This document shows, piece after piece, positions 54,072 to 64,000 of a stretch of DNA of 64,000 nucleotides (its first letter is position 1; every line of letters begins with the position of its first letter). The stretch is from Metaphire vulgaris (Eukaryota; Annelida; Clitellata; Crassiclitellata; Megascolecidae): the NCBI GenBank assembly GCA_018105865.1, contig CM030833.1, positions 30,368,640 through 30,432,639 on the forward strand, given 5' to 3'. The translations under genes and the position numbers were made by a program. The notes below the pieces were generated by a model. That model worked only from the letters and a program-made list of their open reading frames with translations, ran no database searches and was not told where the DNA came from.

Positions 54072-56756
54072 TCACTTGAGGCATCGTTCGAAGTACGTTG
54101 ACCCTATGTAGCCGCCGCGTAAAGTCTTAGCCACGTTCTGCTCAAATAGCCGTCGATTCGTCTGCAGTATCTCGGCTGCCTCTTTGTTCAATGGATCCTC
54201 CGGGTTGGGCTCCTAAGATTGCAATTAGAAACTGATTTCTTTGATGTCGTACAAAATATCAACAATCACATACTAGATACAGTATTCAGATATCAAGCCT
54301 CCAAGTGATACTAAATAGATAATGACCTGGAATGGTAAAAAGAGTCTGGAATCCAACCACATGAGACTGATGCATGTTGGGTTATGGACATTCTAAAGGG
54401 GAAAGAAATTGAGGTCTAACCTTCAGTAAAATTTGCTCAAGACCACATGATTACTTACGAGTATTAGAGAACTAGAAACTTAACCCTTTTGCCACAGTAG
54501 GCTGATATTTCAGCTTCATAATTTATTGCTTATAAAGATCAGTGGGGTCAAAGTGTCAACATGCATTAAAATACCAAAAGTTAAATTTCTGTTCAAGGTG
54601 CACATTGCACATCATGAAAAAATGGGGGCGGGGGCATTATTATGAGGTTGACACAGTCAATGACATACAAAAATGAAAAGTGAAGAATGTTCAAGAACTT
54701 TGTTATTTCTATTTGTTCATCGCTCTTGTTTTGAAGTTATAAACCAAAAACAATTCAATAAATTCCTAAAAATGTCAGATTTCACTAACGTTTCTTAAAA
54801 TAAAGGCATTTTCTAAATTTCTAACAAAACAACTATCAGAAATCTATTTAATGTTCACCTTAACATTAGCACATAGTTCAATCACTTCTGTTTAAAGTTG
54901 TGCTAAAGTAATAACCTGCAAAGTTTTAAAATAACAATATCACCAATAACAAAAATAACAAAATACTTACACTTGCCAAAAATGACAAATACCGATACAT
55001 ACCAGAAATAGATACTGCAATCCATAAATTATAGAGTTGATGGTTAGGACAGGCTTCCAATCCTCTCTACAATTGCAATATAAGAGTCAAAGATTAAGAT
55101 TAAGCTAAAAAAAACAAGAAAATTTTTCTGAGAAGACAATCTTAAAACTATGTGCTATGTTCCAAGCACAAATCAGATTGAAGGGATAGCAAAGACTACA
55201 ATTGTTTAGATAGAAACAACCTAAATTCACTCGCTCTTAATGCTGTTCCTATTACCGGTAATCTTAAGCTTATAACATAGACAGCAATACAAAGGCTGAA
55301 TTTTCAACTGTAAATATATACTGAATAGCACTGATCTTTCAAAACTTGCCGAAGAATATTAAGACAAATGTTTCCTTCTAAGTCGATGTTTGGATGGTAG
55401 ACCATTGTCTCACACTTGACCTTTGGAGGTTCGTGTGGATACGCCTGACCGACCTTGAAACTGAAGACGAACTGTCCTTGCTTATAAAAACCCTTTTAAA
55501 GTCACAGAGAGGCAGTTGTTAAAACAGTGACAATTATAAAAAAAGGATTTCAATAACATGCTGTTGAAATCACAAATATATCAAACAAATGCCTGGTACA
55601 CAACTGAAATAAGCCTAAGTGTGATTAGCTATTACAAGATCAATCAAAGACAATTACAGCGAAAGAGCAATTGCTTAGGTCGGAGATAGATTTGGTCTAA
55701 AAACTAATCAGAGGTAACTGCACAAACCCAAGGAGGCCAAAAGCAAAACATTCAGTTCTCTATTCAAAGCTTCTCTGACATTTCATCAAACACCCACATA
55801 AACTCCATTTAATCCATGATTTTCATGAAGAATTAGAAAATAAACGTGTGACCACAATTCAATGATGGCAATAGGCAAGACTGAACTAAGAGAAGACCGA
55901 ACTAACAATGCCTCTCACCTCATCAGGACAAATAATTAGCTTAAAATTTAGAAGGTCGTCTGGATCAGGAATATCCACTTGGCACGTTTTCGGCAAGCTC
56001 AATTCATTCATGTCTGAAAGAGTATTTTAACCAATGATATGCAGAAATTTAATTAAAGAAGCAGTTTGAAAGAGGTGGAAAATTATCACAAGAATAAACA
56101 TGTGAATAAACATGCACAGAATAATGATATTCATTCACTGCTATTAGCATACATCACTTTCAAGCTGTCATTGACTGATGCAAACGCTATAAAGGCGCTA
56201 TAAAACACAAGAAAAATTAACAACTGCTTTTACCACTAAGTAACACTAAGGAGGTCTTACAAGAGAATTTTAGGAGTCCATCAAAAGAAGAAAAGGTCGT
56301 ACTTAGGCCATATCATGAGGAAAAGAGGCACCTGTTTGGAAGAAAGAAACGATACTAGGCACAACTGATGGAAAAAGAAAACAAGGCAAACCCAGGAGTA
56401 TATGGAATGGACTGGAAAGACAATTGAAATGGCTACCCGAGTGACAGACAACAGAAAACAGTTGAACTAGCTCATTCATGATGCGGTCTACCCTGGAAGC
56501 GAGGATGGCTGAAGGCAATTACTAAGCATTCGATAGCAAAAAACTATTTAAACTGTACGAATCGAAAAGTTTCCGTCGCTGAATTTCGTATTTTCAATTT
56601 ATTTCAGTCACTTTATTTCAGTTTTTCGTATGTGTTGATAAGAGAACCTTTCGTTATTCTTAGCTGCGCAGCCGTCGCCTTTTTCTGTCCCAGATTCTTC
56701 GTGTTCTGGTCCGTTCCGTCCTTTTTCTGCTGCTTCAAAGTAAACAGTTTGATCAT
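54072..56756 (-). CDS. UBE2M: UBE2M / UBC12, NEDD8-conjugating enzyme E2
   Basis: Accepts NEDD8 from the NAE1-UBA3 E1 and passes it to cullins; cytosol and nucleus. CDS: complement(56648..56756, 55919..56013, 55350..55492, 55003..55066, 54072..54212), 552 nt, 183 aa, the same length as human UBE2M. The N-terminus [12 protein letters not shown] is the E1-docking extension, followed by AAQLRITKD and LPKTC. The UBC fold includes [37 protein letters not shown], the catalytic Cys111 in [28 protein letters not shown] and the C-terminus [14 protein letters not shown]. Intron 3 begins GCAAGT, not GT: only the GC donor at 55349 gives the correct R-E-D-W junction, whereas the nearby GT would add a codon and shift the frame. 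Intron 1 carries LINE debris. The gene is convergent with the 48-kb gene. Confidence 0.97.
56245..56520 (+). pseudogene. LINE C-terminal relic in UBE2M intron 1
   Basis: Plus-strand frames read [20 protein letters not shown], then a G/K-rich stretch and [20 protein letters not shown], with stops between. This is the broken (L/F)GH(I/V)xR...GKxxRGRP...W block at the end of LINE polyproteins. It lies antisense to UBE2M. Confidence 0.68.
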
Positions 56757-57100
56757 TTTCCGACCTTAAGATATGAGATTTAGAAAAATAAAACAATTAA
56801 TTGATTAATTAAAGAGAAAATTGAATCCTCAGAATCCTCATTCATCAACTTTACTTATATGGTTATGATTTGCTCAGTGTTGCCGCCGATAGTTTTAGCA
56901 GGATAGATAGATAGATTTTAGTAGAAATGTAATCTTTCGAGTCTGAAAGATCAATTTAAAGTTATTGTATTGTTTTATTTTCACACATTAGAATGGCTTT
57001 AAAGTTTCCTTTAAATGTGTTTTGAATGGTATTGAAAAAATCTGGATGCCAAAAATTATCAAAAGTTTGCAAAGGCTTTTTGTTTACTAGCTATAGAAAT

Positions 57101-57515
57101 GAGTGCTGTACGGTTAACCGAATCGAACAAAACCGTGGTTTTCCGGTTAAAACTGAGCCGAACCAATACCGCGGTTTTGACCGTGCAAATTTGGATGGTT
57201 GTTTTTCGTAGAGAATAGCAAATACAATGCATGATTGTGCGGGACTTTAAGTCACCTTCTCTTAATTCTCAGTTAATGCAATTGCCAATAATTGCTACAT
57301 AAAAGTAAATCTACATAAAATTTACATCGCTTTCTCATAGGCAGTGCAGCTGATTCATCATAGACATGACACAAAAACGACGCTTTCTCTTTTTTAACGC
57401 TTAAGAGCTGTGCATTCTAGTGATGTTCAAAACACCGAACCGAAACCGCGGTTTTTAGGTTAAAACCGAACCGAACCCGACCGAAATTGCTCGAGGTGAA
57501 ACCGTGACAGCTCTG
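57101..57515. mobile_element. hAT-type MITE with GAGTGCTGTACGG termini
   Basis: An exact 8-bp target duplication ATAGAAAT flanks it (57093-57100, 57516-57523). Left end gagtgctgtacggttaaccg and right end ggtgaaaccgtgacagctctg are imperfect inverted repeats. Sub-terminal AACCG/CGGTT words recur on both sides, as in 'AGTGCTGT-ACGGTT' hAT MITEs. Confidence 0.85.
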
Positions 57516-58254
57516 ATAGAAATACAGTGAACGAAATGCAGCAATAGGATTAGGCCTATACAAGACTATTGAGTCAATATGGAAATTGATGGAGAATTGG
57601 AGATCATATCCTGAAATGTTAGTAGAAAAATGACTTTGATACTCTTAGAGCTTTTCACAACATCTGTTCAGTGCTATTGAGGCCTGTGAGCTTCTCAAAA
57701 CCACGTCCGCATAAAGGCATCACCCTGAGCCATGGTCAGTTAACTGGGCATTGGAAAACAACTTAATTCCAGAGTCCTTACAGAATATTTTGCATTATTT
57801 GCACGCCTACAATTCAAAAATGAATATAATTTCCATTGCATATTTTGAGTCCCCTGGATTTGACATGAATCTTGATTGGTTTTGATTGGTGTTCCATCGG
57901 CTGATGCATTTGTGCATTATGAAGTGGCGCTATAGAAGTTCAAATCTCCGCACGCAGTCAAAAAGGTTTCGCTCTGGTGACGTAGAATTAATGTTTCCGC
58001 CATTTTGTAATAGCCTAATAATATCATTCCTCCAAGATAATAATAATAATAGTAATGTGATTGGTTTAGGAGGCTTATAGTAAACCTGTGTGAAAACCAC
58101 TGTGATCACCTATCTCCTACATCCAAACGCTTAACATCTACCTAAAAATTATTAAGATTATGTGAAATTCGTTTTCGTTTGACAGATGTTAAGAGCAACA
58201 GTCGTCCAGGCGATCGAAATGTTTCATACGCGAATGACTTTGCCTGGCATCGTT

Positions 58255-58395
58255 GTCTCCATGGAGACAGTTTCGCTGTCTGGTTTCTCTGAGTCTGTGA
58301 AGTGGCTTTTCTGGACTGCACCTCTGCCTCTCTGAGTCTGTCCGTGTCCATGGTAACCACGGCAATTAGCGATATCGCCAAATGTCCATGGCAAT
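58255..58395. promoter_or_regulatory. Cluster of three X-box (RFX)-like sites
   Basis: GTCTCCATGGAGAC at 58255-58268 is a perfect palindrome of the RFX X-box half-site GTNNCC-AT-GGNNAC. GTGTCCATGGTAAC follows at 58344-58357 and ATGTCCATGGCAAT at 58382-58395. The target gene is unknown; the nearest mapped start is UBE2M, about 1.5 kb away. Confidence 0.4.
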
Positions 58396-60185
58396 CGATG
58401 CCCTGTACTCAACGTTGGTTGGAAACTGGCGATATTTCGATAGGAACGACTTTCGAAAGTGACTAATTAGGCGGTGAAAAGAGTCGTACACCATAGCCTG
58501 TCCAGCCATGAGCTTGTTCCTGACTCCAAGGAGTAAGCTGGCTAAAATATATTCGCAATTGGTCGGTCACCAAGTGCCAGCAACATCAAATCCATTGACG
58601 GCTATTAATAGACGGCTATTAATAGACGTCAATGATCAAATCAAATTACCAAAGTATCAAAATGTCGAATTATATGTTTGACCTGATTAGTGAAAGTAGC
58701 TGTTAAAATTTTGGCCGAGATTTATAAAACTTCGGTTTAGATAGAAATCGAAAAGTCAAGCAGGAAGATCCTGTCAGGGGCTGTCCATTAATTACGTCAA
58801 CAAAATAGGGAAGGAGGTTTGAACAAGTTTGACAGTTGTTGACAGGCGAGAGGGGGCAAGAGAAGTTGACGTCAACAATTTCATTTTTTACAAATGATAA
58901 AAAATAGGAAATTTCATAGAATACTATTTATTACAATAGAAAAGTCTGACAAGCAAAAAACAAGGTCATCATCACCACATTACGACACTTGATGAACAAA
59001 AGAAAGGGAAAAGGTCTCATCGCCGCAAAAATAATAACTTTCTAAACTTTTTAGGGAGACCAATCTTATTTGGTGGGGGTCACCCTGTCTCCGTCTGTCT
59101 GTCTGTCTCTCTTTCTCTTTCTCTTTCTCTCCGCTCCTCTTTTATCTGCCAGAGATTTCTGACATTTCATCGTTTGATCTTCAGCGCTTCGTGACAGGAA
59201 AATATTGACGTAACGTTAGCCATGTCCATCCTCCTTAGCGCCTGCCCCGCGCGACATACGGGCAACAGGAGAAGGAGGCAAAGGACAGCGCCAATACCAT
59301 ACGTCACTCGGGCAAGACGTCAGTCTGCAGCGACTAAATATCTAATCTCTGGTGGTCAAAGAGCTGTAAGCTTGTCACTGGCAGCAAGGCAACTAGGCAA
59401 GCTCCTGGGCCGGGTAAGGGTAACAGCCATTTATATAGCGCCTATTTTATAGCGCAATATTCGCCAAATTCATTGTTTCGTGCTCTTCTCCTTTCACGGT
59501 TACTGCTTTCTCGCAAATACATTTGCGATTATTCAAAAATTACTTCGTAACAAAGTCAAGGTAGCCTAGGGTAGCCTAGCATAAGCATCTGCAATCTTCA
59601 CTTATATAGCGTCCATTTTATAGTGCAACATTCTCCAGATGCATGGTCGAAATGGAGTCTTTTCGCTTTGAACTGAATGTCAATTAATGCGCTACATAAT
59701 TTGCGCTATATGAATGAAATGAAGAGTATTCCACTGTCAGATGCCTAAGCTTACGATTGCTTTCAAATTGTTTGTTATGATTTATAGAGAATTCATTGTA
59801 TCAATGCATGCGTTCGAAATGGCGCCATTCAGCATTTGAACTGAACTGTAATAAAGGCGCTACACAAATTAGCACATACTGTACACGAGCGACGTTTATG
59901 TGGCACTAATATCAAGCGTCCATTGATTACATTTAAACGCTTTCTTCTGTCTCCAAAGTATTTGTCTTTCAAGAGTCTTCATGATGTTTTTATAAGTAAA
60001 TAACATCATTTTGCCGGAACCAGACAATCTGACGGATTGACCATCGACTGATTCCAAGTGCATTACCAAATGGCGCTATAGAAGTGTTAAATGTTAGGCC
60101 TACTGTTGATCACATTTAACCGTCAGCACTGTCAGAGCGTACGACGTAGGGCCTATACCAATGTCAATATATAGACTCTGCAGTC

Positions 60186-60335
60186 AGGGCTATTTCTAGG
60201 ATTATCAATTTGGAGGTGTCGGTATATTCTGGGGTCCCACGCCAAAAAAGTCTGACAAGCAAAAAGGGTCAGTCATCCCATAGCTGAAATTGTGAGGGGG
60301 CTGTTAGGGGGTGTAAAAATATCCATGTCTGTAGT
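60186..60335 (+). repeat. Dispersed repeat with CAGGGCTATTTCTAGGATTATC end, copy 2
   Basis: 'cagggctatttctaggattatcaatttggaggtgtcgg' through 'gggggctgttagggggtgtaaaaatatcc'. It is the inverted relative of 33150-33333. Confidence 0.78.
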
Positions 60336-62175
60336 GATGTTTCACTGCATACGGTGAATCGTTGTGATATTGAGGATAATAATTCACTGTTCCGGTATAA
60401 AAAGAATTGTTGGATGTCAGAGAAGAGAGAATTCGAAGAGGGAAATCCGCAAAGTGTTGTCATCACGAGCTGCGTCCTCTGATGATGATAATGAGTTGAC
60501 GATCGATGGCGGTGGTTGTTGTCAGCGTTCAGACGACGAAGAGGATCAAGACAGAACGTCTTTCGACGACCGTGGGGAAACCTAAGGCCCTTGTACAGTA
60601 AATGGGAGTAAATGGTGGGGGTGACAGGGGTGACAGGGGTGGGGCGTGCTTAAACGCAGACCCCGGCGGCATGAAGAGGCGACGTGTTTCGTATTTAAGT
60701 ACATGTCACTGAAGTGACGCCATCTTGAACTGGCGAAGAAGTCGCATCGTCGCTGCCTTTCCATTGTTCGTTCGCGTCTGCTATTAATGCGCCTTGCCCT
60801 AAGCCTAAGGAAACGCCGCCGAAGATAGCTCTTGTTTTGGTTCTTGCCTTTCTGGTTTTTGCTCCTCTTCTTCTTCCTCCTCCTCCTCCTCCTCCTCCTC
60901 CTCTTCCTCTTCTCCTCCTCGTCATAATTTCTTCTCAGTTCTTGTCTTCCTCCCTCTGCGATCGGTAGTTTGACTTAATTGGCGTAGTCACGGAACAGGT
61001 GGGTCCCCGTATTCTGACCGGAACCGGTCTCGGTAGGATTTGCGTAAAACAGTTGAGTATTTTGGTGGAGGGGTAGGTAATATTATGGAAGAGAATGCGC
61101 GAATATGCTCTTACTCGTCTGAGACTTTTTACCCCGAAATGTCGACGTGCCCCCTTTTGTTCCTGAGCAGAGCCGTCGAGATTGGGGCGGAGAGGAGGGG
61201 GCAAATGCCCAGGGACCCGGCGATCTGCAGGGAGCCCGGGCGGGTCCGTAAAATGTTCAACACACGGAATACTAACTAACCACCCCAATCAAATCCCTGT
61301 CTATGCCCCTGGCAGCTAATAGAAGTGTTGTAGCTTTACGTGCCTTTTAATCCTTTTAAGCACGTCCGGTTGGTTGTTGGGGGTTGGCTTTTATTTGGCG
61401 GAGGCCAGAATTTGGTTTTAGATGTCCGACACACCAGGGCAGGCAAAAAATTGGGGTGGGAGTAAACTTGCGCTGCTTTCTGGAGAAATCGTCTTAATGT
61501 CCTCTTGGGATTTCCTTCGCCAAATTGAGCGACAGATTGCATTCGTCGGCAAAAGTTCATCGAGAATTCTAAATCGAAATGTTGCTTCGTTAAATACTCC
61601 GACAACAACCATGTCCACTTCCGTCGCTTATTCAACGAAATGTTGATGTCTGGAGAGCTGCTCTTCGATTGGAAAAGCATTCGCAAACTTTCTTTAGACT
61701 GATTTATTCTAAAAGACGCTTCGATAAATGAGATTCCTGAAAAACAAATACTCCAAAATGTCGTCACCAAATTTCCTAGTTTCTACACTGTGCGTCTGTC
61801 CGTCTGTCTGTCTGTGCGTCCGTCCGTCCGTCCTCTTTTATTGTGTGCGTTGCTCCTTCATTCGATGCAACCGTTGCGTGCGTTGTTGCAACAGTCGGTT
61901 GTTCGCGTTGCAGTTATTTAAAACCCGTCGCCAATCGCCTCCATTAGGCGACGAGTGACGTAACTTCCGGATCGGAGGCGCTGATTTCGATCTCACGTCG
62001 CTGCACATTAGCGAGTGCGTTTTCCTATTGTTCGTCGTTCATCGACTCGTGGGCGCGTTTTCTTTCGACGTCTGAAGATCATTTTGCGCCTTCGCCGGTC
62101 GTTGAGAGGAATCTGATCGCAAGAGAAAAGAAATTATCCGCGGATAAAAATTCCACTCGCTTCGTCCGAGAAAAA

Positions 62176-62541
62176 ATGTCTTTCCGAACAGGATTCGAGT
62201 CCCAAGGCGACCGCGCCTGGACGTGGACTCTTGTGACTGCCTGCCTTCAACTGGCCATTGTCATGCCGTCATTCGAAGCCGCGTACTCAGTACCCGAGCG
62301 GCTAGTCATTCGTCGGAGAGTACCTGGGAATTCCGACGACGTGTCGGAGATACCGTACTCGGATGATGGCATCGAAGGATGGAGGGGACTGGACCAGCAG
62401 AGCTACCTGGACGAAGGTGCTGTAGTGACGGAGCTAGATTACCGCCACATGACAAGGCGGTTAAGCTACCGACGACCGAAGATAGTCAAGGACAAGAGAA
62501 ATCCAAGTGAGAAAAGACGACCTTTCCGTTCATTTAAATGA
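62176..62541 (+). CDS. Putative secreted/type II membrane protein (121 aa or first exon)
   Basis: Not a recognised family. The frame starts MSFRTGFESQGDRAWTWTLV, with a good Kozak context (aaaaaATGt) in a GC-richer leader. Residues about 14-37 are hydrophobic (WTWTLVTACLQLAIVMPSF), consistent with a signal peptide or anchor ending near AAYS. The rest is charged, with many basic pairs (RRR, RR, KR, KRR), resembling a propeptide or peptide precursor. The stop overlaps an AATAAA. A strong donor, AA-GTGAGA, lies inside the frame at 62507, so the 366-bp frame may be exon 1 of a larger secreted protein whose next exon is beyond the window. Base composition is balanced, so it is unlikely to be a repeat by-product. 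Confidence 0.5.
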   Translation: MSFRTGFESQGDRAWTWTLVTACLQLAIVMPSFEAAYSVPERLVIRRRVPGNSDDVSEIPYSDDGIEGWRGLDQQSYLDEGAVVTELDYRHMTRRLSYRRPKIVKDKRNPSEKRRPFRSFK

Positions 62542-62625
62542 ATAAATAATATTATTGAGAAAAGGGTTGGCCTATGGGAATAAATCCCGTATGATGGCCA
62601 ACCTTTCATTTAAATGAAAAATAAC
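62526..62625. repeat. Compound inverted repeat downstream of the 62-kb ORF
   Basis: GGTTGGCC (about 62565-62572) pairs with GGCCAACC (62596-62603) around 'tatgggaataaatcccgtatgat', whose GGGA/TCCC can extend the stem. Outside, the palindrome TTCATTTAAATGAA appears on both sides. The left arm overlaps the stop codon and the AATAAA. Confidence 0.75.
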
Positions 62626-62723
62626 CGCAAACATTTTGGGTCTCTAGTCTTAGTTTAAGACGTTTTAGATAACGGGGCCTCAGAATGTAGAAACCAGTAG
62701 CAGAGTAGGGGGGCCCTAAATGT

Positions 62724-62758
62724 TACTACTAGTACTACTACTACTACTACTACTACTA

Positions 62759-62804
<46 letters not shown>

Positions 62805-62832
62805 GCTGCTACTGCTGCTGCTGCTGCTGCTG

Positions 62833-62890
<58 letters not shown>

Positions 62891-62892
62891 CA
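62724..62892. repeat. (TAC)n microsatellite with TGC interruption
   Basis: About 55 trinucleotide units, mostly TAC/ACT, with a block of TGC units near 62804-62834. Confidence 0.96.
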
Positions 62893-63427
62893 CTACCGTA
62901 TGTATTTTAACCTTTAGTAAGATAAGAGTACAGCCTGAATAAATAGATTTGAATGGCTTTTAGTGTTTATTAATATTCTGTTTGCAAAATGTTGAGTCAG
63001 TGAGATGTTAAGAGCGATTCGTTCTATTCAAAACATTCAGATATTCGGCGTTGAGTGAATCTTGTAATAACATTCGCTCATTTGTTGTCGTTGGTCTCAA
63101 GTGATTTCTTACGGCGTCTAATGACTTGTTTTTACGCCTCGATGACTCATCATGTATGACCACTCGGGCATTTCGTCTTCAGGCGGTCCTCGACCGTTTC
63201 CAATCATCAAGATTCTTCCATTCTCTAAGAGCTCCATTACTTCAGGCGTGTAATGCTGTCTGTCTCTGGGATTCGTGGATTCGCTACATTTGGGGGGGGG
63301 GAAATAAATCTGACGGCTCTTTTTTGTCCCACGAGGCAAAATTGTTCCAAGATCCCGATATTTCGAAATTGATCATTAGTACTGAATTTTAATGAAATGG
63401 TGCTAAACTGGCGTGTTCCTTTGCACC

Positions 63428-63530
63428 CGCACTTATCACTTCGCACTTATCATCGCACTTATCACTTCGCACTTATCATTTTGCACTTATCACTTCGCAC
63501 TTATCACTTCGCACTTATCACTTCGCACAT
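63428..63530. repeat. TTCGCACTTATCA minisatellite
   Basis: About seven tandem copies of a 13-15 bp unit 'ttcgcacttatcac' with small length variants. Confidence 0.95.
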
Positions 63531-64000
63531 GGCGATACAATGGATCAGAATACGGCATTATTTCTCTTCTTCCGCCACCAAAACAGGTTACAAGAAACAG
63601 ATTCTGCGGGATGCGCTACATTTGCCCGACGTATTCTGCCTACGAGAAGACGTGGAAATCTATCAGATAACCCTAATCCTAACTCCCGTGACAGTGTCCT
63701 TGTGTCGTGCAGTGAGTTTATAGAGTAGCAGAAAATGACGATCGTATAATCCTGTCAGAAACCCGATCCTGGGATTTTAGAAAGAGCACGTGATCTGCGT
63801 GGGATGTTTGGTTTGGATTAGATAAAGCCTGACTTCCACGAGAAATTGAAGAATTTCATCGAGCTATCGATCATTGGGGTGTGTACACTGCGTGGTCGTT
63901 CGAGGTCAGATCGGAGGTCAACGCCCTACACGTGACCACCGGTTTCCGGTTTCTGTGGTCACGTGATTCTGGTGGCAGACGCTCCGGTTTCTCATCTCAT

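Larger units (their letters stand above)
56757..62175. other. Intergenic: UBE2M promoter side to 62-kb ORF
   Basis: Contains a hAT-type MITE (57101), SINE-like copies (57850, 60040), the relic 'ggggctgtccattaattacgtcaac' near 58780, a dispersed repeat (60186), a CTC microsatellite (about 60870-60905) and X-box-like sites (58255-58395). Several frames of 60-144 codons (60364, 61336 minus, 61422) lack splice or family support. The 61.9-62.17 kb part is GC-richer and probably holds promoter and 5' UTR of the 62-kb ORF (TTATTTAAAA, TGACGTAA, ACTTCCGG are visible). Confidence 0.55.
62542..64000. other. Right-edge sequence without supported gene
   Basis: Contains the inverted repeat, a TAC/TGC microsatellite and a minisatellite. 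Short frames around 63118-63728 overlap on both strands and have no splice or family support. If the 62-kb ORF is a first exon, this is its intron. Confidence 0.5.

Noticed and set aside
60364..60585. Acidic plus-strand frame (SSDDDNEL, DDEEDQD)
   Set aside because: It looks mildly protein-like but has only a weak acceptor, no partner exon and no family; insufficient for a gene call.
61336..61770. 144-codon minus-strand frame near 61.5 kb
   Set aside because: No recognised domain, overlapping frames on both strands, and no clear acceptor/donor pair. Noted only as open sequence.
63428..63530. Repeat-spacer array
   Set aside because: A plain 13-15 bp minisatellite without spacers.

Overview
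The window is animal nuclear DNA. Its genes are interrupted by GT-AG introns of about 80 to 1200 bp, have AATAAA poly(A) signals, and sit among many microsatellites, short inverted-repeat transposons (MITEs), SINE-like repeats and LINE 3' fragments. The orthologues (ADAM10, DOK4/5/6, RTEL1, NOL4/NOL4L, a ZIP1-3 zinc transporter, UBE2M) show it is a metazoan. Single copies of families that are duplicated in vertebrates, short introns and a very frequent TAGGCCTA palindrome suggest a marine invertebrate, perhaps an echinoderm or other invertebrate deuterostome. The species guess is inference; the metazoan call is firm.

Layout: (1) 1-1264, minus: the first three coding exons of an ADAM10/Kuzbanian-like metalloprotease, running off the left edge. 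(2) 1.3-9.4 kb: repeat-rich DNA with no gene I can support. (3) 9460-12403, minus: a complete six-exon DOK4/5/6-like adaptor (PH + PTB, 271 aa). (4) 14499-27401, plus: a 31-exon RTEL1 helicase gene (997 aa), divergent from DOK. (5) 29805-35635, minus: a seven-exon NOL4/NOL4L-like gene (453 aa). (6) 35.6-44 kb: microsatellites, MITEs and a palindrome-containing ~190-bp tandem repeat. (7) 44084-45137, minus: a ZIP-family zinc transporter with a reading-frame break. (8) 47536-53545, plus: an unrecognised, lysine- and serine-rich protein gene (about 991 aa) with a Cys/His-rich C-terminal part. (9) 53547-56756, minus: UBE2M/UBC12 (183 aa), tail to tail with gene 8 and with poly(A) signals one base apart. 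(10) 56.8-62.2 kb: repeats and three X-box-like sites. (11) 62176-62541, plus: an open frame for a probable secreted or type II membrane product, perhaps only a first exon.

Exon models were built by hand from splice sites, phase and remembered family conservation. For DOK, RTEL1, NOL4-like and UBE2M every junction keeps frame and the summed CDS is a multiple of three with one terminal stop. The genes are unrelated housekeeping or signalling genes and do not form a pathway cluster. I found no previously undescribed system. The most useful leads are the two frame breaks (a 38-nt candidate intron and the ZIP break), the GC-AG intron in UBE2M, the TG tract beside an RTEL1 acceptor, the hAT-type MITE families with exact 8-bp target-site duplications, and the uncharacterised 48-52 kb gene.
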